Assembly (NCBI GenBank): GCA_947627345.1
Contig: CANQVS010000013.1
Location: 1 to 57,524, forward strand
DNA length: 57,524 nucleotides
Direction: 5' to 3'
DNA from: an uncultured Clostridia bacterium
GTDB lineage: Bacteria; Bacillota; Clostridia; Oscillospirales; Acutalibacteraceae
Positions 7,786 through 16,804 of the stretch are shown piece by piece; the first letter of the stretch is position 1, and each line of letters starts with the position of its first letter. The notes under the pieces were generated by a model. That model saw only the letters and a program-made list of their open reading frames with translations. It did not search any database and had not been told where the DNA came from. A program made the translations under genes and the position numbers.

Positions 7786-9222
7786 CTATACGTTTATTTC
7801 AGGTTTTTCAGACTCAATATTTTTATATTTATCAAGCACCAAAGCGACTTCCTCTTTTAAGAAATCCTCGGTTTGCTCCTTTGCCCTGCCTGTATATTTT
7901 TCAGGTCGCAAAATATTTTCCAAATCCTCAAGAGTTACCCCGAACGCGTCATCGTTCGCGATTCGCTCCAAAAGGTCGTTTTCTCCGCCCTGCTCTTTTA
8001 TTACCTTAGATGCTTCCATAGAATGCTGACGTATTTTTTCGTGCAGGACCTGTCTGTCAGCTCCTCGGTATTTAACGGCGTCCATCATTATATTTTCCGT
8101 AGCCATAAACGGAAGTTCTTTTCTAAGCCTGCTTTCAATTACCTTTGGATAAACAACCAATCCGTCCGCTACATTAGCGTAAAGATTGAGTATTCCGTCA
8201 ACGGCAAGGAACGCCTCGGGAATACTTAAACGCTTATTTGCGCTGTCGTCAAGAGTACGCTCAAACCATTGCGTTGCTGATGTAAAGTATCCGTTTAAAA
8301 CATCTACCATAACGTAGCGCGAGAGAGAACCTATACGTTCGCTCCTCATAGGATTGCGCTTATAAGCCATTGCAGAAGAACCAATCTGATTTTTCTCAAA
8401 CGGCTCTTCGACTTCTTTAAGGTGCTGAAGAAGTCTTATATCATTTGAGAATTTTGAGGCTGACTGTGCGATTCCCGCAAGAACGTTTAAAAATTGAGAA
8501 TCGACCTTGCGGGAATAGGTCTGTCCCGATACCGCAAAACAGCCCTTGTATCCCATTTTTTTCGCAATCTTTTTATCAAGCGCCTTGCATTTTTCGTGGT
8601 TGCCCTCAAAAAGTTCTAAAAAGCTTGCCTGCGTACCCGTTGTACCCTTTGAACCCAAAAGCTTTGCCTTTGAGAGTTGATATTCAACGTCCTCTAAATC
8701 AAGCAAAAGGTCCTGAATCCAAAGCGTCGCGCGCTTTCCGACGGTTGTCGGCTGTGCGGGCTGAAAATGTGTAAATCCCAAAGTCGGAAGCGCCTTATAT
8801 TTATCGGCAAACTTTGAAAGATTTCTTATAACCGTAACGAGTTTGTTTCTTACAATTTTTAACGCCTCGGTCATAATTATAATATCCGTATTATCTCCGA
8901 CATAGCAGGAAGTCGCTCCTAAATGTATAATACCTTTAGCGTCGGGGCATTGCTGTCCGTAAGCGTAAACGTGGCTCATAACATCGTGTCTTACAAGCTT
9001 TTCACGTTCAACAGCAACGTCATAGTTAATATCGTCCTGATGCTCTTTAAGCTGGTCAATTTGAGCCTTTGTTATCGGCAAACCCAACTCCATTTCGGCC
9101 TCTGCCAAGGCAATCCATAATTTTCTCCAAGTCCGAAATTTCATATCGGGTGAAAAGATATATTTCATTTCTTTTCCCGAATACCGCGAGGACAAAGGGC
9201 TTTCATACACATTTTTACTCAT
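7786..9222 (-). CDS. purB: Adenylosuccinate lyase
   Basis: 478 residues. It acts twice in purine synthesis, splitting fumarate from SAICAR and from adenylosuccinate. The fumarase/aspartase superfamily signature GSSAMAYKRNP is present (about residue 285), along with THFQPAQPTT bearing the catalytic His region. The ATG overlaps the purF stop by one base (TAATG) and has an SD GGAGG within the purF end; a longer reading frame upstream lacks an SD and is rejected. Translational coupling to purF is likely. Confidence 0.97.
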   Translation of the reverse strand: MSKNVYESPLSSRYSGKEMKYIFSPDMKFRTWRKLWIALAEAEMELGLPITKAQIDQLKEHQDDINYDVAVEREKLVRHDVMSHVYAYGQQCPDAKGIIHLGATSCYVGDNTDIIIMTEALKIVRNKLVTVIRNLSKFADKYKALPTLGFTHFQPAQPTTVGKRATLWIQDLLLDLEDVEYQLSKAKLLGSKGTTGTQASFLELFEGNHEKCKALDKKIAKKMGYKGCFAVSGQTYSRKVDSQFLNVLAGIAQSASKFSNDIRLLQHLKEVEEPFEKNQIGSSAMAYKRNPMRSERIGSLSRYVMVDVLNGYFTSATQWFERTLDDSANKRLSIPEAFLAVDGILNLYANVADGLVVYPKVIESRLRKELPFMATENIMMDAVKYRGADRQVLHEKIRQHSMEASKVIKEQGGENDLLERIANDDAFGVTLEDLENILRPEKYTGRAKEQTEDFLKEEVALVLDKYKNIESEKPEINV

Positions 9223-10700
9223 TATTCTTCCTCCTTTGAGGCGCATTTTTTATTTTTATCAAAATTCATACCGCCACGCTCTTTTCCTTTTAAAGTAAGC
9301 TTTGTTATCGGAGCGGGATAATTTCCGCTAAAGCACGCGTCGCAGTAACAACCGTTACATTTATAACCAAGCATTTCATCAAGAGAATCGGCGGGCAGAT
9401 AACCGAGCGAATCCGCACCGCTCAGCTTACAGATTTCTTCAACGGTATGATTAACCGCAATAAGCTCTTCGCGCGAGGGGATATCGGTTCCGTAATAGCA
9501 GGGCCACATAAACGGCGGTGAACTTATTCTCATATGAACCTCTTTCGCCCCTGCGCCTCGAAGCATATTTGTTATCCTATCAACTGTTGTACCGCGCACA
9601 ATACTGTCGTCAATAACAACAACACGCTTGCCTTTTATCATATCACCTATAGGATTGAGCTTAATTCGTACGGATTTCATACGCTCTTTTTGCGATGGTT
9701 TAATAAAAGTACGTCCTATGTAGCTGTTCTTTACAATTCCCTTTTCATAAGGAATACCCGATTCTTCAGCGTATCCTATAGCCGCGTCTATTCCCGACTC
9801 GGGAACCCCGATTACCAAATCAGCCTCAACTGGAAATTCACGCGCTAAAATACGTCCCGCTTGCTTTCTTGCTTCATAAACGCTTATTCCGTCAATAAAA
9901 CTGTCGGTTCTTGCAAAATAAATATATTCAAAAACACAAAGACTTTTATTGCATTTTTTCTTAGGCATAATACTCTTTATGCCGTCCTTATCGACAACAA
10001 CAATCTCCCCCGGCTCTATATCACGAACATACTCGGCTCCGCAGGCGTCGAGCGCGCAGGACTCGCTCGCGAAAACATAGGAATTGTTATATTTTCCCAT
10101 ACAAAGCGGTCTAAAACCGTGGGGGTCGCGGGCAGCAATAAGCTTTGTAGGGCTCATTACAAGCAGTGAATATGCACCCTCAAGATTTTTTACCGCTTCA
10201 ACTACCGCTTTTTCAGCAGAACCGGAATTGATACGCTCTCTGGCTATCATATAACAAATTACTTCGGAATCAATAGTTGTTTGGAAAATAGCCCCGCGCT
10301 TTTCAAGTTCTTTTCTTATTTCTACGGCATTTGTGAGATTACCGTTGTGTGCTACAGCAAGAGTACCTTTAATATAACGCATAACAAGCGGCTGTGCATT
10401 TTCAAGCACAGAGCCGCCTGCTGTTGAGTAACGGACGTGGGAAACTGCCATCTGTCCGCTTAAAGAGTCTAATATAGAATTGTTGAAAACCTCCGAAACA
10501 AGCCCCATATCCTTGTGATAATTCATAACACCGTCATCGGACACAGCTATACCGCAACTCTCCTGTCCTCGGTGCTGTAAGGCAAGTAAACCGTTATAAC
10601 ACGCATAGGCAGGATTAATCGTACCGTCGCTATATATACCGAAAACTCCGCATTCCTCGTGGAGTCCTTCCTTTGGAAGATTATCAAAGCTAAAATTCAA
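9222..10700 (-). CDS. purF: Amidophosphoribosyltransferase
   Basis: About 492 residues. It catalyses the first committed step, PRPP plus glutamine to phosphoribosylamine. The sequence HEECGVFGIYS places the N-terminal Cys nucleophile at residue 17 of the chosen start, implying a propeptide that is cleaved off. The PRPP loop VVVIDDSIVRGTT is present, and late Cys residues in GYKCNGCYCDACFSG fit the Fe-S type PurF. The start is uncertain: TTG at 10700 lies 10 nt after GGAG and gives a propeptide of usual size, whereas a TTG at 10760 overlaps purC and adds 20 unlike residues. Confidence 0.93.
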   Translation of the reverse strand: MNFSFDNLPKEGLHEECGVFGIYSDGTINPAYACYNGLLALQHRGQESCGIAVSDDGVMNYHKDMGLVSEVFNNSILDSLSGQMAVSHVRYSTAGGSVLENAQPLVMRYIKGTLAVAHNGNLTNAVEIRKELEKRGAIFQTTIDSEVICYMIARERINSGSAEKAVVEAVKNLEGAYSLLVMSPTKLIAARDPHGFRPLCMGKYNNSYVFASESCALDACGAEYVRDIEPGEIVVVDKDGIKSIMPKKKCNKSLCVFEYIYFARTDSFIDGISVYEARKQAGRILAREFPVEADLVIGVPESGIDAAIGYAEESGIPYEKGIVKNSYIGRTFIKPSQKERMKSVRIKLNPIGDMIKGKRVVVIDDSIVRGTTVDRITNMLRGAGAKEVHMRISSPPFMWPCYYGTDIPSREELIAVNHTVEEICKLSGADSLGYLPADSLDEMLGYKCNGCYCDACFSGNYPAPITKLTLKGKERGGMNFDKNKKCASKEEE

Positions 10701-10749
10701 GGGGTTCACACTCCGTAAAACTAATTTATTCAGCGTAAATACTGATTTA

Positions 10750-11460
10750 TTAGTCAGCAAGACCTACGCGTTTCATCATTTCAGCGTAAGCGTCCTCTAC
10801 CCCGCCCATATCACGGCGGAAACGGTCCTTGTCAAGCTTTTCATGGGTGTCTACATCCCAGAAACGACAAGTATCGGGGGAAATCTCATCAGCGAGGAGA
10901 ATTTCTCCCTTATATCGTCCAAACTCAATTTTAAAGTCAATAAGTTCTACCTTAACGCTCTTAAAGAAATCAACCATAACTTCATTAACCTTGTACGCAT
11001 ACTCGGAAATTTTTTCAATTTCTTCCTTTGTTGCCGCACCGATAGCGTAAATCTGGCTGTCGTTAATCATCGGGTCGCCGAGGTCGTCGTCTTTAAGACA
11101 AAATTCAAGAGTAGGATTTTTCAACTCATATCCCTCTGGTACTCCGAAACGCTTTGAGAAAGAACCCGCAGCCTTATTGCGGATAATAACTTCAAGAGGA
11201 ACTATATCTACTTTTTTCATAACGGTATCGCGGTCGTTAAGCTCTTCAACATAGCAGGTGGGCACTCCCTTCGCCTCTAAAAGCTTAAACATAAAGTTGC
11301 TCATACGGTTGTTTACAACGCCTTTTCCAACTATCGTACCCTTTTTTTCACCGTTAAATGCTGTTGCATCATCCTTATAGGAAACTATGCAATAGTCTTT
11401 ATCATCGGTTGCGAATACTTTTTTTGCTTTACCTTCATACATCTGTTCCATTTTTTTCAT
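10750..11460 (-). CDS. purC: SAICAR synthetase
   Basis: 236 residues, typical. It joins CAIR and aspartate with ATP to form SAICAR, the substrate of PurB. Recognised by [13 protein letters not shown] at the N-terminus, [11 protein letters not shown] and the signature [14 protein letters not shown]. The chosen ATG is 8 nt after GGAGGAA; a frame extending 27 codons further upstream runs through AT-rich leader and is rejected. It is the first gene of purC-F-B-A-guaA, with a promoter at 11507-11535. No purine riboswitch was seen in the leader. Confidence 0.97.
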   Translation of the reverse strand: MKKMEQMYEGKAKKVFATDDKDYCIVSYKDDATAFNGEKKGTIVGKGVVNNRMSNFMFKLLEAKGVPTCYVEELNDRDTVMKKVDIVPLEVIIRNKAAGSFSKRFGVPEGYELKNPTLEFCLKDDDLGDPMINDSQIYAIGAATKEEIEKISEYAYKVNEVMVDFFKSVKVELIDFKIEFGRYKGEILLADEISPDTCRFWDVDTHEKLDKDRFRRDMGGVEDAYAEMMKRVGLAD

Positions 11461-11506
11461 TTTCAATTCCTCCAAAGTAAAAAAAATAAAAAACTTTCCG
11501 TGTATC

Positions 11507-11535
11507 ATTATATAACAAAAGAGATAAACAAACAA
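11507..11535 (-). promoter_or_regulatory. Promoter of the purine operon
   Basis: Minus strand: -35 TTGTTT (11530-11535), 17-bp spacer, -10 TATAAT (11507-11512). The leader to purC is about 40 nt and too short for a riboswitch, so control would be by a repressor; no operator was identified. Confidence 0.6.
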
Positions 11536-11762
11536 TTGCATAAAAGAATTAAATTTTATTTTTATACACTTATTTAAAAATTAAGTTTATTAAAGCAAAA
11601 TATTGTATCTTTTGACAAAAAATTACCACACAATACTCATATAAAATAATAAAATTTTTATTATAAAAATGTTCATTTAAGTATTATTATTTTTAGTGAC
11701 GGTGCAGGTAACTTATTTTTTCTGAAAAAATTATTCTTTTTATTTAGAAAACGGATTAACGC

Positions 11763-11841
11763 AAAAAACGATAAACCCGACGGCGGAAAATGCTTAACAG
11801 TAGCATTTTCTGCCTTTCAAGTCTGCTAACGGCTGTTTATC
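11763..11841 (-). ncRNA. Structured intergenic element, candidate RNA or second terminator
   Basis: On the minus strand an outer stem GATAAAC/GTTTATC (arms 11835-11841 and 11770-11776) encloses a 13-bp hairpin (11782-11814, one G-U pair) and is followed by a run of six T. It begins right after the tRNA terminator, so it may be a backup terminator. The branched form with a closing stem is richer than a simple terminator needs. The rest of 11536-11762 is very AT-rich and shows nothing I can name. Confidence 0.35.
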
Positions 11842-11878
11842 AAAAAGGACAGCCGTCCTAAATGGACGGCTGTCCTTT
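11842..11878 (-). terminator. Terminator of the tRNA-Leu gene
   Basis: Perfect 15-bp stem with arms AAAGGACAGCCGTCC and its complement, 5-nt loop, followed by TTTTTG on the minus strand, directly behind the tRNA 3' end. Confidence 0.9.
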
Positions 11879-11882
11879 GCTC

Positions 11883-11969
11883 TGGTGCCGGTGACCGGAC
11901 TTGAACCGGTACGGTATCGCTACCGGCGGATTTTGAGTCCGCTACGTCTGCCAATTCCATCACACCGGC
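11883..11969 (-). tRNA. tRNA-Leu (anticodon CAA)
   Basis: 87 nt including an encoded CCA. The acceptor stem pairs GCCGGTG with CACCGGC. The anticodon stem GCGGA/TCCGC encloses the loop CTCAAAA, giving anticodon CAA (reads UUG). There is a long class II variable arm (CGGTAGCGATACCG) and a T loop GGTTCAAGTCC. It stands alone with its own promoter and terminator. Confidence 0.97.
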
Positions 11970-11981
11970 ATATCGGTTGAT

Positions 11982-12010
11982 ATTATACTACATTAAACCT
12001 AAAAAATCAA
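11982..12010 (-). promoter_or_regulatory. Promoter of the tRNA-Leu gene
   Basis: Minus strand: -35 TTGATT (12005-12010), 17-bp spacer, -10 TATAAT (11982-11987), with the start predicted a few bases before the mature tRNA. Confidence 0.8.
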
Positions 12011-12064
12011 GTTGAAATTAAACTATTACAATAAAAGAATATTTTCATACTTTTATGTAAAACC

Positions 12065-12093
12065 TTGCAATATACTGTAAAATTTGATAAAAT
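12065..12093 (+). promoter_or_regulatory. Promoter of pyrB
   Basis: Plus strand: -35 TTGCAA (12065-12070), 17-bp spacer, -10 TAAAAT (12088-12093). The leader is under 20 nt, leaving no room for a PyrR-type attenuator. Confidence 0.6.
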
Positions 12094-12117
12094 AGAAAAA
12101 ATCTTAGGGGTGAGTTG

Positions 12118-13197
12118 ATGGAGCATAAAAATTTAATTGACCTTGAGTATATGACTAAAGACGAGCTTGAACAGACAATACGACTTGCGGGTGTTATAAA
12201 GAGCAGACCTGATGTTTATAAACACGCCTGCGACGGAAAAATTATGGCGACATTATTTTATGAACCGTCCACAAGAACGCAGATGTCTTTTCAGGCGGCA
12301 ATGTTAAGGCTCGGCGGACAAACTATCGGTTTTGATAATCCGATGAACTCTTCGGTTGCCAAAGGAGAAAACCTTAAAGATACTATTAAAATAATCAGCA
12401 GTTACAGCGATATTATCGCTATGAGGCACCCGAGCGAGGGTTCGGCGAAAGCGGCCTCGCTTTACAGCAGTGTTCCTCTGATTAACTGCGGTGACGGCGG
12501 ACATTTCCACCCCACTCAAACCTTGACGGACGTTATTACTTTGAATTATGAAAAAGGCAGACTTGACAATTTAAAAATCGGTCTTTGCGGTGACCTTCTT
12601 AACGGAAGAACCGTCCATTCGCTCATAAAGACTATGAGCCACTTTAAAAATAACAGCTTCATCTTAATTTCCACAAAAGAATTATCAGTACCGCAGTATA
12701 TAAAAGACATAATGGATAAAGCCGGTTGCGAATATACGGAAATCGACAATCTGCGTGACGCTATATCCGAACTGGACGTTCTTTATATGACGCGTATTCA
12801 AAGAGAGAGATTTAAAAGCGAGGAAGAATATCAAAAACAAAAAGGTGTTTTTGTATTAGATACCGAAAAATTATCTTACGCAAAGAAAGATATGATTATA
12901 CTTCATCCGCTGCCGAGAGTTGATGAAATCGCTATTGATGTGGATATTGACCCGAGAGCCTGCTACTTTAAACAGGCTGAATACGGAATGTACGGAAGAA
13001 TGGCGCTTATAACCCTGCTTTTAAGAAATGAAGGCGCGTTTTCGTTCAACACGCCCGATCCGATTATAAAAAGCGGTACCGTTTGCAGAAATGAAATATG
13101 CATTACGAATGACCCGCAACAGTTTTATCTTCCCAGAAACACATATATCAAAAATAACAAGTTATATTGTGATTATTGCGACGGAGAAATCTCTTAA
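12118..13197 (+). CDS. pyrB: Aspartate carbamoyltransferase with C-terminal PyrI-like zinc ribbon
   Basis: 359 residues, about 50 longer than a usual catalytic chain. It makes carbamoyl-aspartate in pyrimidine synthesis. The carbamoyl-phosphate motif FYEPSTRT (residues 47-54), HFHPTQTLTD and HPLPRVDEI are intact. After the core ends near residue 303, the tail carries Cys323, Cys328, Cys351 and Cys354 (C-x4-C-x22-C-x2-C), almost the spacing of the zinc domain of the regulatory chain PyrI (C-x4-C-x23-C-x2-C). The nucleotide-binding domain of PyrI is absent. ATG 12118 is favoured over an adjacent TTG by distance from AGGGGTG. The gene is a lone plus-strand unit with its own promoter and terminator. 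Confidence 0.95.
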   Translation: MEHKNLIDLEYMTKDELEQTIRLAGVIKSRPDVYKHACDGKIMATLFYEPSTRTQMSFQAAMLRLGGQTIGFDNPMNSSVAKGENLKDTIKIISSYSDIIAMRHPSEGSAKAASLYSSVPLINCGDGGHFHPTQTLTDVITLNYEKGRLDNLKIGLCGDLLNGRTVHSLIKTMSHFKNNSFILISTKELSVPQYIKDIMDKAGCEYTEIDNLRDAISELDVLYMTRIQRERFKSEEEYQKQKGVFVLDTEKLSYAKKDMIILHPLPRVDEIAIDVDIDPRACYFKQAEYGMYGRMALITLLLRNEGAFSFNTPDPIIKSGTVCRNEICITNDPQQFYLPRNTYIKNNKLYCDYCDGEIS

Positions 13198-13215
13198 AAT
13201 TCTTTAACGAATTTA

Positions 13216-13248
13216 CCGTGCAGATTTTTAAAATCTGCACGGTTTTTT
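13216..13248 (+). terminator. Terminator of pyrB, shared with addA
   Basis: Stem CCGTGCAGATTT/AAATCTGCACGG followed by TTTTTT on the plus strand. It overlaps the stop codon of the convergent addA gene by 2 nt. Confidence 0.9.
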
Positions 13249-16200
13249 AGATGACTTTTAAGCTTTTATTTAAATGAACGGAGTAAATTATTACTTCCTT
13301 TACAGGCAATGATGTCGTTTCTTCCAATGCCGATTTATAAAGCTCCACCTGTTTTCTGTATAATTTTTCTAAATCCGTAATCTCCTTTACCCTATCCGTT
13401 TTATAATCAACAATAACAGCCTCTCCGTTTTCGATAAAAACTAAATCAACTGCGCCCTGCATAACAATTTTTTGATTTTTAAATTTGTCGCTAATTTCAG
13501 AGTTATAATCTTCAGCGTTTATTTTTACGGTAAACTGATATTCACGGTAAAATTTTTCACTCTTTATAACCCGTTTAATAAGTCCGCCGTTTAAAAAGTT
13601 TTCAAGCTTTTCAAAGTCTAAAAGTTCAATTTGGCGCTCGGTTAAAAATCCGTTTTCCTTAAGATTATAAGCCTCACTTTTACAATTTTTTCGGGCATTT
13701 GTTAGGTCGCAACATTCCATAAAATTATGAAATGCTGTTCCCCTCTCGACACCGTCGGCTTTATTTTCGTCAACAAACGAGGGTTTTTTGAAAATTTTGT
13801 TAAAAATACGGTTATCCTTGTGAGAAAGCTCGGAGGCGCTTACCTTTTGAGGTAAGGTTGATAAGGGGTGATTTTTGTACTTAAAATTAATTCTCTCTTT
13901 AAAGCTGTTCAAAAAATCCTCATCGGGCTCAACTTCCTGTATAAATTCATTTTGCTCAGATTTTTCTTTTTTAATATTATTTAAAATTTTCTCATTTATT
14001 ATTTCAATATTCCACGGTTTACAATTTTCGATGTAGTTAGAATAATCGGGTTCAATGTTTGTTCTTATATTACAGCAAGGATTAGCAAGCGCGCAGGCAA
14101 AAAGCCAATCAGAATATGACGAAAGTTTCTTCACCACAAACGGGGAAATCGGAAAACACGGTATTTTGCTTTCAAGCGACTGAATATATTTTTCGGGATT
14201 TTTATTGGTCGCTGTTACAATAATCCGCTGTTTTGCCCTTGTTAATGCAACATATAAAACGCGCATTTCCTCCGAAACCATAGACGCTTTCAACATAAGC
14301 GAGAGAGCCTTGCGCTGTATTGTATCAAACTTTAAAATATCTTTTTTTATTCGTATACCAACTCCGCAGTCGGCATCAATAACCAAATCCTCAGAAGCGT
14401 CGCGCAGATTAAATTCGGTTGACGCACTGCTTATAAAGCATATAGGAAATTCAAGTCCCTTACTTGAGTGAATACTCATAACCTTAACGGCATTTATTGA
14501 GCTGTCGCAAACATCTCCGACAGACTTCAAGAATGTTCCGTGCTCTTTTATTCTGTCGATATAATTTATAAAAGCCGTTAATGTTTTATATCCGTTATTT
14601 GCATATGAACGAGCATAGTCCTGGAGAAGATAAATATTATTTACATTAAATTTATCGGACGACATCGCTACGCAGTCAAAGCCCGTTAAATCAAGAATAA
14701 TTCCTATAAGACGGTCAACTGTTGTCGTAACTGAAAGAGTGCGCATTTTATCGAGAAATTCTATAAAATCAACGCACTTTTTATTTTTGCTGTTTTTTAC
14801 AGCTATATATAAAGGCGATTTTCTGTTTTCAGCTCGAACCAAAGCTATATCGTCAGCCGTAAAGGAAAACATCGGACTCATTAAAACAGACAGCAAAGGA
14901 ATATCCTGTATAGGATTATCAATTACCCGCAGAAAATTTAATATGATTTTTATTTCCAATGCGTCAAAAAAACTGTTTTTTTCCTGCGAAACCGTTGGTA
15001 TTGCGTACTGATTAAGAGTATTTACAAAGGTAACCGCACGCCTTGTATCTCCCTTGGGACTTCTTAAAAGAACGGCAATATCACCATAGGTTGCAGTCCT
15101 TGTTGCGTCGCCGTCTTTTATCTGCATTTTTTCCTCAAAAATTATTTTGTATATTTTTTCGCAAACCTTTGAAGCCTCTAAAATAAGCTCCGTTTCGTTT
15201 TTCTCTTCATTAATATTTGAAGAATTTATAAGCATAAGTTCAAAATCAGGACTGTCGCTTTCGGGATAAGACGCTGAGCATACAAGCTTCTCCTCGTCAC
15301 CGTATTCCAGTCCGCCTACATCTTCGGACATCAAAGTAGAAAAAATAAAATTACAGGCGTCAGTTATTCCCTTACGGCTCCTAAAATTCCTATCAAGAAT
15401 TATTTTTGCGGGATAATTATCTGATTTTTCAGAATATGTACTGTATGAATTTTTGTATCCGATAAAAATTTCGGGTCTTGCCTGACGGAAACCGTAAATG
15501 CTTTGCTTAACATCTCCAACAACAAAAATGTTGTTTTTATCCCGGCTTACGGCTTTAAAGATTAAATCCTGAACTTCGTTTACATCTTGAAATTCATCAA
15601 CCATAATTGCGTCGAACATATCGGAAATTTCCTCGGAAATATCCGTATACCGAATCTGTCCGTCAACATTTTCGCAAAGGAGTTTTACCATAAGGCTTTC
15701 AACATCAGCAAAATCCAGAATATTCTTTTCTGCTTTTAATGCGGAAAATTCATCTCTGAATTTTAATACGGCTTTAAAAAACATTTTTATAAGAGGATAA
15801 AGCTTTTTTGTGTTGCTCTCTATTAAGGCTACATCTTGATAAAACAGCTCGCCCAACTTAGCTGTTTCTTCCTTATAATTAGCTCTTGCAGACTTTATAA
15901 GAATCTTATACAAATCATCATTAGAACCCTTTATTGTCGGAAATCTGACAAAAGAATTACTTTCGAGCGCCGATTTAATTTTATCCCAGCTTTTATCTTC
16001 AATATATTCGCTTAGAGTAACAAAAAATGTTAAATCCGAATTTAACATATCACGAATTCTGTTGATATCATTTTCTTTTAAAAATTCATCCCGTTCAAGA
16101 TAATTAAAAGACGCAACAATCAATTCCCTGCAATAGCTTATGCACTGTTTTGCATATTCCAAAATACACTTACAGTACGGAGTTTCTGAAAACGGCATTT

Positions 16201-16804
16201 TATTATAATAGGAAATCATCTTTTCCGTCCAGTTATCCATAAAAGGAATAGATGTCAGAAAATTATATGTCGTCCAGATGATTTTTTTTAGATTATCATC
16301 ATTTCTGTATGAGCAAGTAGAATTAACAAGGTCAATAAAATCGGGGTTTTTCTCGCTGTATAACGACTCTAACGTATTATCAAGTGCTTTAGAACGGAGA
16401 ATATCAAGTTCTCCGTCATCGGCATTTCTGAAATCGCTTTGAATATTAAGCTTATAAAAATACTGACGAACAAATTCAGCGCAAAAACTGTCTATTGTTG
16501 AAATTCTCGCACTGTAGAGAAGTTGTTTTTGGCTTAAAAGATATTTATTGTAAGGGTCTTTTCTTAAAAGCTCGTTAATAGCTGTTTCAATTCTATGACG
16601 CATTTCAGAGCTTGCGGCGCGGGTAAAGGTGACAATTAACATTCTGTCAATTGAAACGGGATTTTCCGTATCCGTTATAGATTCAATAATGCGCTGAACT
16701 AAAACGGCGGTTTTTCCCGAACCTGCCGCGGCGGAAACGAGAACAGAGCCGTTTCTCGCGTTAATAGCATTTTTTTGGGCGTCTGTCCATTTAACATCAG
16801 GCAT
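13247..16804 (-). CDS. addA: ATP-dependent helicase/nuclease subunit A
   Basis: 1185 residues. AddA is the UvrD-like helicase and nuclease partner of AddB in double-strand break processing for recombination. Seen: Walker A AAGSGKTAVLVQRI near the N-terminus, Walker B DEFQDVNEVQ, VGDVKQSIYGFRQ, IHSSKGLEFP, YVALTRAKQR, and a C-terminal RecB-type nuclease motif (Asp in GAVDLVF, then VDYKTD). The ATG (MPDVKW) lies inside the addB end with AAGGAG 9 nt upstream, so the two are coupled; a frame starting 51 codons earlier lies wholly within addB and is rejected. Confidence 0.96.
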   Translation of the reverse strand: MPDVKWTDAQKNAINARNGSVLVSAAAGSGKTAVLVQRIIESITDTENPVSIDRMLIVTFTRAASSEMRHRIETAINELLRKDPYNKYLLSQKQLLYSARISTIDSFCAEFVRQYFYKLNIQSDFRNADDGELDILRSKALDNTLESLYSEKNPDFIDLVNSTCSYRNDDNLKKIIWTTYNFLTSIPFMDNWTEKMISYYNKMPFSETPYCKCILEYAKQCISYCRELIVASFNYLERDEFLKENDINRIRDMLNSDLTFFVTLSEYIEDKSWDKIKSALESNSFVRFPTIKGSNDDLYKILIKSARANYKEETAKLGELFYQDVALIESNTKKLYPLIKMFFKAVLKFRDEFSALKAEKNILDFADVESLMVKLLCENVDGQIRYTDISEEISDMFDAIMVDEFQDVNEVQDLIFKAVSRDKNNIFVVGDVKQSIYGFRQARPEIFIGYKNSYSTYSEKSDNYPAKIILDRNFRSRKGITDACNFIFSTLMSEDVGGLEYGDEEKLVCSASYPESDSPDFELMLINSSNINEEKNETELILEASKVCEKIYKIIFEEKMQIKDGDATRTATYGDIAVLLRSPKGDTRRAVTFVNTLNQYAIPTVSQEKNSFFDALEIKIILNFLRVIDNPIQDIPLLSVLMSPMFSFTADDIALVRAENRKSPLYIAVKNSKNKKCVDFIEFLDKMRTLSVTTTVDRLIGIILDLTGFDCVAMSSDKFNVNNIYLLQDYARSYANNGYKTLTAFINYIDRIKEHGTFLKSVGDVCDSSINAVKVMSIHSSKGLEFPICFISSASTEFNLRDASEDLVIDADCGVGIRIKKDILKFDTIQRKALSLMLKASMVSEEMRVLYVALTRAKQRIIVTATNKNPEKYIQSLESKIPCFPISPFVVKKLSSYSDWLFACALANPCCNIRTNIEPDYSNYIENCKPWNIEIINEKILNNIKKEKSEQNEFIQEVEPDEDFLNSFKERINFKYKNHPLSTLPQKVSASELSHKDNRIFNKIFKKPSFVDENKADGVERGTAFHNFMECCDLTNARKNCKSEAYNLKENGFLTERQIELLDFEKLENFLNGGLIKRVIKSEKFYREYQFTVKINAEDYNSEISDKFKNQKIVMQGAVDLVFIENGEAVIVDYKTDRVKEITDLEKLYRKQVELYKSALEETTSLPVKEVIIYSVHLNKSLKVI

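Noticed and set aside
11461..11700. Purine or ZTP riboswitch ahead of purC
   Set aside because: The leader after the predicted start is about 40 nt, and neither strand shows the conserved junction bases of these riboswitches.
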